64,000 nucleotides of DNA from Marivita sp. (GTDB lineage Bacteria > Pseudomonadota > Alphaproteobacteria > Rhodobacterales > Rhodobacteraceae). The notes under the pieces were generated by a model. The model did no database searches, was not told the origin of the DNA, and was given only the letters and a program-made list of their open reading frames with translations. Both the position numbers and the translations under genes were made by a program. Location: positions 62,001 through 126,000 of the forward strand of contig NZ_JAIPUT010000004.1 in assembly GCF_020055635.1 (NCBI RefSeq), in the 5' to 3' direction. Shown here piece after piece: positions 33,329 to 41,402 of the stretch. Every line of letters starts with the position of its first letter. Position 1 is the first letter of the stretch.

Positions 33329-35386
33329 TCAGGCGCCTACAAAGGGCGGCTTGCGTTTCAGGGCCTGTTGACAGACCTCGGGCACGCGGAAATGACCCGT
33401 CCGCGCCAGGATGCGCGCCTCGGGAGCGAATTCCGGGTAAAGCGTCTCGAACCCGTCGCACGCTGGCCTGCCGGACAGGAAATTCAGCGCGATCAGCCGC
33501 GTGGCCGTGGCCGCCGCAGCGCTGGTGCCGACAATCCGCGAACCCGATCCAGACAGGGTGCCGATCGACGGCAAGCCCGGCCGGAACCAGCCCTGATCGG
33601 CTGTGGCCGTCACGGTGGGCAGGTTGGCATCGACCTGCGGCGTGTCGTCCGCGTTCACTGCCACCGAGGCGCTGCCGCTATAATCCGATGGCTTCAGCGT
33701 CGACAGCATGTACCCCGCGACGCGGAACGCCGACGGGGCGGTGCCGATGCCGTTCAGGCAACCATAGCCGCGCACCGGTGTCAGGGCAGGGCGTTCCAGC
33801 GGGCGGGGCGGTTCCGGCCGGTCCAGATCGACAAGATGGCTTTGCTGCCCCCCGGTGCCAAGCTGGCTCGGGTCATCGTCGCGCTGAACCCAGATGTCGA
33901 CATGCGCGCCGTTCGGCAGCGGATCATCTCCGGTGTCGATCTTGATGGTCCAGAGGCCGACCGGTGTGCGCCGTCCGATTGCCGGAAACCCCGCGCTCGG
34001 GGTCATCGCCAGCATGACGCGCCAGCGGTTGTCCAGATGCTTGTCGGCGGAAAGCTGTCCGATGTTGGCACCGTCCTTTTCCACTTCGACAAAGCGCCGG
34101 GGATCACCGTCCTCCAAGTCTGGATCGGCTGTGATCGGCATGCTGAGTTCAGGCACCCCGCTGCCTGTCGGCGGCGTGACCGTAACGGTCCAGCCCTGCG
34201 GGTCGCGGTCGGGCGGCAACCAGATCTCGAGATAGCTTGACGTTCGGTCGTCGGGCTTGAGATGCCAGCCGAAACGGACCGCGCCTTCGGTCGTCTCGCG
34301 CGCCGAGAACCGCGCATGCATCTTCTTGGCGAAATTGTTGCCTGTGGGCATGACCAGCTCGGTGCAGGGCTGCGTCGCACGGCGGGCGACGATCAGCTGA
34401 TCCACCGCCCGTTCGAAGCTTGATTTGCCGTCATGGCGATTGGCGCTCCAGCCATAGCTGAAGTTCACGACCAGCGGAATCTCTTCGCCGTCGAAGGCCT
34501 GAGCGATCATGCGCGCGCGATTGAAGATATATTCGATCGCGCTCAGCATCATCATCTCCTTGCCGAAGCCGGAGGTGTCCCAGGCGATGGTGTTGGGCAG
34601 CTGAACCGCCAGGATCGCCGCATCGTCGGGCAGGGAGTGCGCGCCGACAAAAGGATCGTTGCCAGCCGCAATTCCGGCGATATGCGCGCCGTGGGTGACG
34701 TGGTGCATCAGGACGGTGTCGATCTCGGGCACGTCGCGGTCGATCGCACCGGCAGCCCGGTAGGCCCGCAGTTCGTGATCGCCATGTTCGAGCCTGAGTC
34801 GGTTGATCGCGCCGCTGGTCAGTTCCTTGCCGAAGGGCACCGCGGCCGAAGCGTTTGCCCGGGCCGCCTGAAGCCAGCACAGGTTGATCCGCGTATCGTC
34901 CGCGCTGTCGCGGAAGGCGCGGTGCAGGAAGGGAATGCCGTCGTCGATCACGCCGATGATCACGCGCGGCTTGGTCTTGGGCGGGGTCCAGCCCTGCGGC
35001 GCGGCACCCTCGGCGTAGGTTTCGGGCCATGTCCGCGGATCGATCGGCATGTTGAGCCGGTACCGGCTTCCGTTCAGGGCGTGCAGGCACCGCGCCAGTT
35101 CGGCGTCTTCCCCGGTGACCGGCGCTTCGGGATCGATCGCGGTGTTCCACATGACGAAGGGCGTGACGTTGGGGCGCTCGCTCCAAAGCGGCGGAATGCG
35201 GATGGTCACATCGTCGGTATCCGCCAGCATCCCGTCCCCCTCCATCAGCGCGGTGATGTGGGTCGACGGGCCGTTGCGAATGGCCGGAAAGGCGAAGGGG
35301 CGACCGAGGTCTTGCGAAAAGATCCACCGCTCGTAAGGGCCGGTATACTTGTCGATCCGTTCGTGATCATGGCGATGCGGAAACAT
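33329..35386 (-). CDS. S8 family (subtilisin-like) serine protease without a signal peptide
   Basis: A 685-residue subtilase with the Asp/His/Ser triad in order: IIGVIDDGIPF (Asp near 148), THGAHIAGIAAG (His near 232) and IVGTSAAAATATR (Ser near 622). VNFSYG and the oxyanion Asn in PTGNNF lie between. About 140 unassigned residues precede the catalytic domain, and an insert of some 200 residues lies before the Ser. No signal peptide or propeptide is evident, so it looks cytoplasmic or exported by another route. It begins three bases after the stop of the haloperoxidase-fold gene and must be co-expressed with it. Substrate unknown. Confidence 0.88.
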   Translation of the reverse strand: MFPHRHDHERIDKYTGPYERWIFSQDLGRPFAFPAIRNGPSTHITALMEGDGMLADTDDVTIRIPPLWSERPNVTPFVMWNTAIDPEAPVTGEDAELARCLHALNGSRYRLNMPIDPRTWPETYAEGAAPQGWTPPKTKPRVIIGVIDDGIPFLHRAFRDSADDTRINLCWLQAARANASAAVPFGKELTSGAINRLRLEHGDHELRAYRAAGAIDRDVPEIDTVLMHHVTHGAHIAGIAAGNDPFVGAHSLPDDAAILAVQLPNTIAWDTSGFGKEMMMLSAIEYIFNRARMIAQAFDGEEIPLVVNFSYGWSANRHDGKSSFERAVDQLIVARRATQPCTELVMPTGNNFAKKMHARFSARETTEGAVRFGWHLKPDDRTSSYLEIWLPPDRDPQGWTVTVTPPTGSGVPELSMPITADPDLEDGDPRRFVEVEKDGANIGQLSADKHLDNRWRVMLAMTPSAGFPAIGRRTPVGLWTIKIDTGDDPLPNGAHVDIWVQRDDDPSQLGTGGQQSHLVDLDRPEPPRPLERPALTPVRGYGCLNGIGTAPSAFRVAGYMLSTLKPSDYSGSASVAVNADDTPQVDANLPTVTATADQGWFRPGLPSIGTLSGSGSRIVGTSAAAATATRLIALNFLSGRPACDGFETLYPEFAPEARILARTGHFRVPEVCQQALKRKPPFVGA

Positions 35387-35389
35387 CGC

Positions 35390-36499
35390 TCAGACCTTCT
35401 GCGCTTCGGCAACCGCGCCGGACCAGAGCCAGCTGAAGGCCGGTTTGCTGTCGAGCGTGAAACTGTCACCGGTGGCGGTAAGGCCCATACCGGAGGCAAT
35501 GTTTCCGGTGCGGTGATCTTCGTCGAAGAAGTCGTGATCGTCCGGGGTGTAGGTCATCACGTCGATTGCCGACCCCGCGCCGGCGCGGTTGAGCACAACC
35601 TGTCCGACGATCTTGCCCAGGGTCGCCCCGGCCCAGCTGTCGATGGGGTAATGCACACCCGCCACCGTCCGGTTGACCGTGATCCGTTCGGCAAGCCCGC
35701 GCAGCACCGCGATGCGCTGAGGGCCGTCCGACAGACTGTCCCAGGCCGTGATCAGCGCCTCAAGCACGGTCAGCACGGCATAGGCTTCGGTGGCATGCGC
35801 CGACGGAAAGCTGCCATGCCCCGGTGTCGGGATCATCGGCATCAGCCGCGCATCCAGCTGGTCCGGCCGGCGGATCGCGAGATGGTTCTTGACGATCATG
35901 GCGGCATGCGCGGCGGCGACCTGGGTGGCCGTGATAAGTTCGAACGTCTTGGTGTTCTGCGCGCTGTGCAGGCCCAGCATCATCGCGAAATAGGGCGTCG
36001 GAAAGCCAAGCTGCGACGTGATCTCGGCGCTGCGTTCGGCGCGCAGGGTGGCGTAATCCGACACGAACCGGCATTGCGCCCGCAACAGATGCGTTCCGGG
36101 CCGGTGAAGCGTCAGGCAGGTCTGACCGTCGAAAGACAACGTGGCCTTCTGCGGCGTCCCGTCGATGGCCTCTGAGCCGATGCCGGCGAGGAATTCACTG
36201 ACATAAAGCGATCCGCGCACCCAGGTTGCCAGTCCGCCAAGGGTGTTCGGGTCGGAAAACCCAAGCTCCTGGTCGGTGGGCATCGTGCCGCCTTCGGTGA
36301 GGTGGCGCAGACCCTCGGCCGTGGTTTGCAGGCCATGCGTCGTCATCGGGTCGTGGCCGCCGGGATCTTCAACGCCCAGGAACCCGCCAAGCCCGGTGAA
36401 ATTGGTGCTGCCGCCAAGGCCGCCCAGTCCTCCAAGGCCGCCCAAACCACCCAGCCCTCCCAGGCCACCCAGTCCGCCCAAACCACCATACTGAGCCAT
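35390..36499 (-). CDS. PAP2/vanadium-dependent haloperoxidase-fold protein with an N-terminal Gly-Leu repeat
   Basis: A 369-residue protein with all three motifs of the acid phosphatase/vanadium haloperoxidase superfamily: K-x6-R-P in KNHLAIRRP (about 204-212), PSAH in GHGSFPSAHATEA (about 232-235) and R-x5-H-x3-D in NRTVAGVHYPID (about 277-287). These residues bind phosphate or vanadate. The layout resembles bacterial vanadium haloperoxidases more than membrane PAP2 enzymes, since no membrane helices are seen. Residues 5-30 are eight GGL triplets plus GG, and there is no signal peptide. It lies 23 bases after the regulator and three before the protease. Either halide oxidation or phosphatase activity is possible. 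Confidence 0.82.
   Translation of the reverse strand: MAQYGGLGGLGGLGGLGGLGGLGGLGGLGGSTNFTGLGGFLGVEDPGGHDPMTTHGLQTTAEGLRHLTEGGTMPTDQELGFSDPNTLGGLATWVRGSLYVSEFLAGIGSEAIDGTPQKATLSFDGQTCLTLHRPGTHLLRAQCRFVSDYATLRAERSAEITSQLGFPTPYFAMMLGLHSAQNTKTFELITATQVAAAHAAMIVKNHLAIRRPDQLDARLMPMIPTPGHGSFPSAHATEAYAVLTVLEALITAWDSLSDGPQRIAVLRGLAERITVNRTVAGVHYPIDSWAGATLGKIVGQVVLNRAGAGSAIDVMTYTPDDHDFFDEDHRTGNIASGMGLTATGDSFTLDSKPAFSWLWSGAVAEAQKV
36410..36487 (-). repeat. Tandem (Gly-Gly-Leu)8 coding repeat
   Basis: The 5' end of the haloperoxidase-fold gene is made of near-identical 9-base units read as GGL triplets, eight in a row and then GG. Third-position changes between units (CC/TT variants) show that the peptide rather than the DNA is conserved, or that the array has aged. 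Such arrays can change length by slippage. Confidence 0.75.
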
Positions 36500-36522
36500 A
36501 GTTCTGTTTCCTTTTCAATGCG

Positions 36523-38163
36523 TTAAGAAATGCCTGCGGTCGATAGCGCCTCAACCATCAGCTTGCCGATTCTCCTGTCGGCAGACGGGTGTGTCCTGCG
36601 GTAATCTTCGAGGCTGAAATAGGGAAAGCGTCGCATGAGGTCCTGCGCTGCAATGCGGGCTTCGTCGCCCCGGTTCAGCGCATGCAGAGCCGCGATCCGC
36701 GTCCGCAAGGTCGAGATGTGCCGATCGTTGGCTGCAAGAGACCGGTCGGCGAGCGCGAGCGCTTTCTCGTATTCGCCCCCCGCGAGATGCGCCGAACTGG
36801 CCAGGCTGTCGAAGTAATAGCCGAACGGGTCGATGGGCGACAGGTCGCGGGCCGTCGTGGTGGCCTTGATCGCGGACTGGCCCTCATCGGAGAACGCCAT
36901 CAACGATCCCCGCAGCAACCAGGCAAGGCTTTCGCTTGGATTGATCTCTTGGGCTGCGGTGTACCTTTGTTCGGCCACGTCAAGGTTCTTGAGGATGTTG
37001 CCATTGACGAACCCGTCGATGGTCAGCCCGAAACTGGATTGCGGATCAAGATCAAGCGCGCGGGCGGTGCAATCCAGCGCCTTCTGCGTGTCCTTCTCGC
37101 GGTCGGTGCTGTAATACTTGAAGATGCTGAGCACATACCATTTGCCCAGCCACGCAAAGACATGCGAGTTGGATGGCGCGCGCGCCGCCGCTTCATCGAG
37201 AAACTGACGCGCGCGCAGGAAATCCCCGAGCTTTGGAAGATGCATCGCCGTGGCTCCGGCGATCAGCAATTGATGATCCGGCAGGTCCGGCAGCGGGGTC
37301 TGGCGCCCGGCGTCCAGGGTTGTTTCGGCAATCGAGCGGCCAACCGATTGCACGACGCTGACCAGCCATGCACTGGCCTCCTCTGCGAAATGCGCAAAGG
37401 GACAGGACAGGTGCCGGTTCCACAACAGGGTTCCGCTGCGCACATCGGTGAAATCCACATCCGCGATCAAGGTCTCGCCCTGTCGTCGCATGGTTCCGGT
37501 CAGGAGATAATCGACATCCAGCGTGTCGCGGACATTCACGATGTCGATGAACCGCTGCGACATGGCGCGGCCGGACAGGTGCGAAATTACCGACAACAAG
37601 CTGGAACGCGACATCATCCGGCTGGTCTCTTCGGCGATCCAGTCGCCGGCGATGGCAAGGTCCGTGTCGCCCGGAGGCACGGTCAGGGGCAGGGCGCAGA
37701 CGCGCGGACGGATGCGGGTCGGACCGCGCTTGCCGGACACGAAGCACAGCGCCTTCACCGCGCCCGGGTCGGCGCGCACACTGTCGCGCCAGGCCACGAA
37801 GGACGGCTCACGGATGTTCAGATCATCGAGGAAGGGCCCGTCCGAGGGATGGCCGATGACCTTGACCCGCGCCATGTCGATCTCGATTTCCTTGTTCGTG
37901 ACCGTCAGGATGTCGTCGAAATCGGCGCCGATGATCTTGCGCAGATCCGACAGGGCCCGGCGCAGGTTCTGGTGACCGCTTTCATAATCGGCAAAGCCCC
38001 ACAGCGTTTCCTGAAGAAAGCTGCGCGACCGCCGGTTCAGCGGCGCGGTTACCAGCAGGGCGAACAGCGCACGATGTTTGGCGCCGGTGACCTCGGCACG
38101 GGTCACGTCTGCGCGACGGAGCACGCATGAGCCGAACAATGAAATTTCCAGGCCTGCGCCCAC
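36523..38163 (-). CDS. SARP/CadC-like transcriptional regulator with TPR repeats
   Basis: A 546-residue one-component regulator. The N-terminal winged helix resembles OmpR/SARP DNA-binding domains (ISLFGSCVLRR, then LFALLVTAPLNRRSR, LQETLWG and NLRRALSDLRKII). A middle domain resembles the TolB-like segment found in adenylate cyclase/CadC-type proteins (DTLDVDYLLTGTMRRQGETL followed by IADVDFTDVRSGTLLWNRHL). The C-terminal half is TPR-like. No membrane helix is seen. A GTG start follows CGGAGAGACC. It is the first gene of the minus-strand unit with the haloperoxidase-fold protein and protease, so it probably regulates them. Confidence 0.82.
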   Translation of the reverse strand: MGAGLEISLFGSCVLRRADVTRAEVTGAKHRALFALLVTAPLNRRSRSFLQETLWGFADYESGHQNLRRALSDLRKIIGADFDDILTVTNKEIEIDMARVKVIGHPSDGPFLDDLNIREPSFVAWRDSVRADPGAVKALCFVSGKRGPTRIRPRVCALPLTVPPGDTDLAIAGDWIAEETSRMMSRSSLLSVISHLSGRAMSQRFIDIVNVRDTLDVDYLLTGTMRRQGETLIADVDFTDVRSGTLLWNRHLSCPFAHFAEEASAWLVSVVQSVGRSIAETTLDAGRQTPLPDLPDHQLLIAGATAMHLPKLGDFLRARQFLDEAAARAPSNSHVFAWLGKWYVLSIFKYYSTDREKDTQKALDCTARALDLDPQSSFGLTIDGFVNGNILKNLDVAEQRYTAAQEINPSESLAWLLRGSLMAFSDEGQSAIKATTTARDLSPIDPFGYYFDSLASSAHLAGGEYEKALALADRSLAANDRHISTLRTRIAALHALNRGDEARIAAQDLMRRFPYFSLEDYRRTHPSADRRIGKLMVEALSTAGIS

Positions 38164-38298
38164 CTTGGTCTCTCCGTTAACGTGGGGTCATGCTATCCCC
38201 GCTTTTGCCATGCACCAAGTCATTCACACTAATTTCACGCGGGTCACGGACTCTGGTTTGCTACCAAGTCGAAAGCGCTCATCGAGAAGGACCTGTTC

Positions 38299-38487
38299 AT
38301 GTCCGACCAAGACCCGATTCTGACAATCACGGATGCCGTCGATTTCTACGAAAAATGGCCGCATTTGCGACGGCGTGCCGAGACACTGGTCGAGACACGC
38401 AACATGACGCCGCAGGATTCGGAATTGTTGAAATGGATGATCCGGATGGTCGACATGGTGGGCCCAAACGACATTTCCCGGCATTAG
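38299..38487 (+). CDS. Small hypothetical protein (62 residues)
   Basis: A short acidic/helical protein (MSDQDPILTITDAVDFYEKW, then LRRRAETLVETRNMTPQDSE and a C-terminal MIRMVDMVGPNDISRH). The start is supported by GAGAAGGACC eight bases upstream, and a strong terminator follows its stop, so this is likely a real monocistronic gene. It is divergent from the SARP-like regulator. No family recognised and no membrane or signal segment. Confidence 0.65.
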   Translation: MSDQDPILTITDAVDFYEKWPHLRRRAETLVETRNMTPQDSELLKWMIRMVDMVGPNDISRH

Positions 38488-38493
38488 CATGGT

Positions 38494-38526
38494 GAAAAAA
38501 AACCGGCCGCCTGGCCGGTTTTTTCC
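38494..38526. terminator. Bidirectional intrinsic terminator
   Basis: An 8-bp stem AACCGGCC/GGCCGGTT with a four-base loop (38501-38520) is flanked by an A-run on the left and TTTTTT on the right. It can terminate both the plus-strand small gene and the minus-strand binding-protein gene. Confidence 0.88.
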
Positions 38527-38547
38527 GATCGTGTCTGCGAAACGGGG

Positions 38548-39324
38548 TCAGAGACCCCATTTGTCGGCGGTGGTCTCGAAGAAACCCGACGCCTTTTTCA
38601 ATTCGATCCAGCTGTTCACGTAATTGATCCAGACCTGGTCGTCCTGCGGCAGCAACATGGCGATCGGTGTCGGCGCGCGGGGTGCGTCGATTTCGATCTG
38701 CCGCAAGTTCGGAAACTTGGTCAGCAGGGTCGAGCCTTCGATGTTCGAGGTCACGAACACGTCCGACCGGTCGGACAGGACCTCCTGGAACCCGCGCGCC
38801 GGGGCTTCGACCACGGTGATGTCGGCATCCGGGAACCATTCGCGGACCATGGCTTCGAAGCTCGTGCCAAGGGTCGTGGCGACCTTCACATCCGCGGAAT
38901 TGATCGAGTCCCAGCCCGAAAAGCGGTCAAGCTTGTCGTCGGTGGTGAACGGCAGGATTTCCACGGCGATATAGCTGTCGGAAAACCCTGCGGCCTTCAT
39001 GCGGGCCGGGCTGATCGAGGCCGAGCCGGTCATGTGGTAGTTGCCTGCGACCACGCCGTTCACCAGCGTCTTCCAGTCGGTCGGCACGAATTCAAGCTCG
39101 ACGCCGAGGTCGGTGGCCAGTTCGGTCATCACGTCGACGTCGTAGCCCTTGTAACTGTTGGTGGCCGGATCGCGGACAGACATCGGGTTCCAGTCGCCCG
39201 TGGTGCCCACCTTGAGAACGCCATTGCTCAGGATGTCCTGCAACGCCGATTGCGCCGAGGCCGGAGCCGCGAGGACGGAAACGGCCAGCGTTGCCGCCAG
39301 TCCAAGTGATTTCAGAAAACGCAT
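38548..39324 (-). CDS. Amino acid ABC transporter substrate-binding protein (system 2)
   Basis: A 258-residue HisJ-type periplasmic protein with a signal peptide (MRFLKSLGLAATLAVSVLAA, then PASA). Motifs VLKVGTTGDWNPMSVRD, YKGYDVDVMTELATDLG, DWKTLVNGVVAGNYHMTGSA and VATTLGTSFE match the family. The second ATG of an ATGATG pair is chosen since it has better spacing from AAAGGAC. It is divergent from its probable ATPase and permease (39452-40979). Ligand unknown. Confidence 0.88.
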   Translation of the reverse strand: MRFLKSLGLAATLAVSVLAAPASAQSALQDILSNGVLKVGTTGDWNPMSVRDPATNSYKGYDVDVMTELATDLGVELEFVPTDWKTLVNGVVAGNYHMTGSASISPARMKAAGFSDSYIAVEILPFTTDDKLDRFSGWDSINSADVKVATTLGTSFEAMVREWFPDADITVVEAPARGFQEVLSDRSDVFVTSNIEGSTLLTKFPNLRQIEIDAPRAPTPIAMLLPQDDQVWINYVNSWIELKKASGFFETTADKWGL

Positions 39325-39451
39325 CATATGTCCTTTTCGTGGATGTCGTGGTTCGATTACATGCAAGTATAGCTCTGACGGCCATCACGACACGCTGATT
39401 TTTCTGCGCGTGCGCTATCTTGTGAGCACTGAAGATGGATCGGAGTAGAAA

Positions 39452-40195
39452 ATGAGCGCAGAGCGCGTCATCGAAATCAGTTCGCTGAACAAATCTTTCG
39501 GCGATTTCAGGGTCCTTACAAATGTCGATCTGTCGGTCAGCCTGGGGGAACGCATCGTGATTTGCGGACCCTCCGGGTCTGGCAAATCGACATTGATCAG
39601 ATGTGTCAACGGATTGGAACAATTCGATTCCGGACACATCGAGGTCGATGGCATCTCGCTTCGGGACAAAGGCAGCGCCGAGCGGGTCAGGGCCGAGGTC
39701 GGCATGGTGTTTCAACAGTTCAACCTGTTCCCCCACCTGACGGTCCTGGAGAACCTGACGCTCGGTCCGATGAAGGCGCGGGGCCTGTCGCGCAAGGACG
39801 CGGAAGACCTGGCGATGACCTATCTCGACCGGGTGCGCATCCCCGAACAGGCGCGCAAGCGGCCAGGCGACCTGTCGGGCGGTCAACAGCAACGTGTGGC
39901 GATTGCCCGATCCTTGTGCATGAAGCCCAAGATCATGCTGTTCGACGAACCGACCTCGGCGCTCGACCCAGAGATGATCTCCGAGGTTCTGGACGTGATG
40001 GTCGAACTTGCCCAGGACGGCATGACGATGCTCGTGGTCACGCACGAGATGGGCTTTGCCCGCAAGGTCGCGGATCGGATGGTCTTCATGGACAGCGGCG
40101 AAATCGTCGAGATCGGCGCACCGTCAGCCGTGTTCGAAGCGCCGAAATCCGAGAGGTTCCGCGCATTCCTCGACAAGATCCTGCATCATCATTGA
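39452..40195 (+). CDS. Amino acid ABC transporter ATP-binding protein (system 2)
   Basis: A 247-residue HisP/GlnQ-type ATPase: Walker [11 protein letters not shown]-loop [13 protein letters not shown], signature [15 protein letters not shown], Walker [15 protein letters not shown] and H-loop [10 protein letters not shown]. The start follows GATCGGAGTAGAAA. It is divergent from the binding-protein gene with an 127-base shared region and 10 bases upstream of the permease gene. Confidence 0.94.
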   Translation: MSAERVIEISSLNKSFGDFRVLTNVDLSVSLGERIVICGPSGSGKSTLIRCVNGLEQFDSGHIEVDGISLRDKGSAERVRAEVGMVFQQFNLFPHLTVLENLTLGPMKARGLSRKDAEDLAMTYLDRVRIPEQARKRPGDLSGGQQQRVAIARSLCMKPKIMLFDEPTSALDPEMISEVLDVMVELAQDGMTMLVVTHEMGFARKVADRMVFMDSGEIVEIGAPSAVFEAPKSERFRAFLDKILHHH

Positions 40196-40205
40196 GGCTT
40201 TCGAC

Positions 40206-40979
40206 ATGACAAGAACGTTGAAGATCTGGGGGCTTCTCCTGGTGGTGCTGCTGGCGGCCGGATGCAGCAGCAGCGGCAACACCTGGGGCTGGTATGTGAT
40301 CGACCCCACGACGCCGCAGGGGCAGTCGAATGTCAAATTCCTGATCGGCGGCTTCTGGGCAACGATCCAGCTGTCGCTGATCGCCGCGGCGCTGTCGATG
40401 ACCATCGGGCTTCTGGTCGCGCTTCCGGGCATGTCCGACAATCGGTGGGTGCGCCTGCCGTCCCGCATCTATATCGAGTTCGTCCGGTCGATCCCGCTTC
40501 TGCCGATGCTGTTCTGGGTGTTCTACGGGTTGCCCGTCGTGATGAAATCCATGGGCATCCCGATCTCGATCGACGCCTTCTGGGGCGCGATCATCACGCT
40601 GGCCATTTCCGACAGTGCCTTCACCGCCGAAATCTACCGCGCGGGGATTCAGTCCATTCCCAAGGGCCAGACCGAAGCGGCGCGCACCGTGGGCCTCACC
40701 TACGGGCAGACCATGCGCTACGTGGTGCTGCCGCAGGCGATCCGGCGCATCCTGCCGCCGCTGGCGAACCAGTTCATCTACATCGTCAAGATGTCCGCCT
40801 TCGCGTCGGTCATCGGCATGCAGGAATTGACCCGGCGCGCCAATGAACTCGTGGTGACGGAATACCGGCCGCTGGAGATCTATTCGCTGCTGATTCTCGA
40901 ATACCTCGTGCTGGTGCTGATCATCAGCTTCTTCGTGCGCTGGCTGGAACGGAAGATGGGATCGGACGAACGTCGGTAA
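40206..40979 (+). CDS. Amino acid ABC transporter permease (system 2) with a lipobox-like N-terminus
   Basis: A 257-residue HisM/GltK-type permease with the EAA loop EAARTVGLTYGQTMRYVVLP, entrance motif FVRSIPLLPMLFWVFYGLP and about five membrane spans. The N-terminus (KIWGLLLVVLLAAGCSSSG) looks like a lipoprotein signal with an LAAGC lipobox, which is unusual for a permease. Only one permease gene is present, so it probably acts as a homodimer. The next gene follows after 23 bases. Confidence 0.9.
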   Translation: MTRTLKIWGLLLVVLLAAGCSSSGNTWGWYVIDPTTPQGQSNVKFLIGGFWATIQLSLIAAALSMTIGLLVALPGMSDNRWVRLPSRIYIEFVRSIPLLPMLFWVFYGLPVVMKSMGIPISIDAFWGAIITLAISDSAFTAEIYRAGIQSIPKGQTEAARTVGLTYGQTMRYVVLPQAIRRILPPLANQFIYIVKMSAFASVIGMQELTRRANELVVTEYRPLEIYSLLILEYLVLVLIISFFVRWLERKMGSDERR

Positions 40980-41002
40980 TCCAGGACAAGGGGAAAGACA
41001 GG

Positions 41003-41299
41003 ATGAGTTGGTCGGATTTCATGGACGACACCGTCGCGCGCCTCGGCGTGCTTGAGAAAGAGGTCCCGGAAACATTCGCCGGCTTCAACCAGATGGGCCG
41101 CGCCGCCAAGACGAACGGAGCTCTGGACGAAAAGACCAAGGAGCTCATCGCGCTGGGCATCGCGATCGCGACCCGCTGCGACAGCTGCATCGCGTTTCAC
41201 GTCAAGTCGCTGGTGCGGCTCGGGACAAGCCGCGAGGAAGTCTGCGAGGCGCTGGCGATGATCGCCCATATGGGCGGGGCCAGGGGCAGGTCGGTGTGA
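41003..41299 (+). CDS. Carboxymuconolactone decarboxylase/AhpD-like protein, apparently 3'-truncated
   Basis: A 98-residue AhpD-like protein. The redox/ligand motif C-x2-C-x3-H is intact (C59, C62, H66 in TRCDSCIAFH), within the helix pattern of the family (ELIALGIAIATRC). The family normally continues past MGGGP for another 15-20 residues, but here the frame ends abruptly at HMGGARGRSV, five bases before the palindrome array. It may be a shortened but active protein or one damaged by insertion of the array. It follows the permease gene by 23 bases. Confidence 0.8.
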   Translation: MSWSDFMDDTVARLGVLEKEVPETFAGFNQMGRAAKTNGALDEKTKELIALGIAIATRCDSCIAFHVKSLVRLGTSREEVCEALAMIAHMGGARGRSV

Positions 41300-41304
41300 C
41301 CGGG

Positions 41305-41402
41305 GGCAAGGTCTTTCGAAAGACCTTGCCGACGCGGTTTCGAAACCGCGTGTCCAAGCGCGTTGCAACGCGCTTTGCGAAAGAGATTTCGAAATCTCTT
41401 TC
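41305..41402. repeat. Array of four perfect palindromes
   Basis: Four different perfect palindromes lie head to tail: 41305-41330 (26 bp, centre TTCGAA), 41332-41351 (20 bp, centre TTCGAA), 41356-41375 (20 bp, centre TTGCAA) and 41379-41402 (24 bp, centre TTCGAA). Their centres are 24, 24 and 25 bp apart. The arms differ in sequence, so they are not copies of one unit. None is followed by a T-run long enough for a standard terminator. The array fills the whole gap between the AhpD-like and TetR genes and provides part of the TetR stop codon. Confidence 0.85.

Noticed and set aside
41305..41402. Palindrome array as an ordinary rho-independent terminator pair for the convergent genes
   Set aside because: None of the four stems is followed by a T-run on either strand, and a terminator would need only one hairpin. 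It may still reduce read-through.
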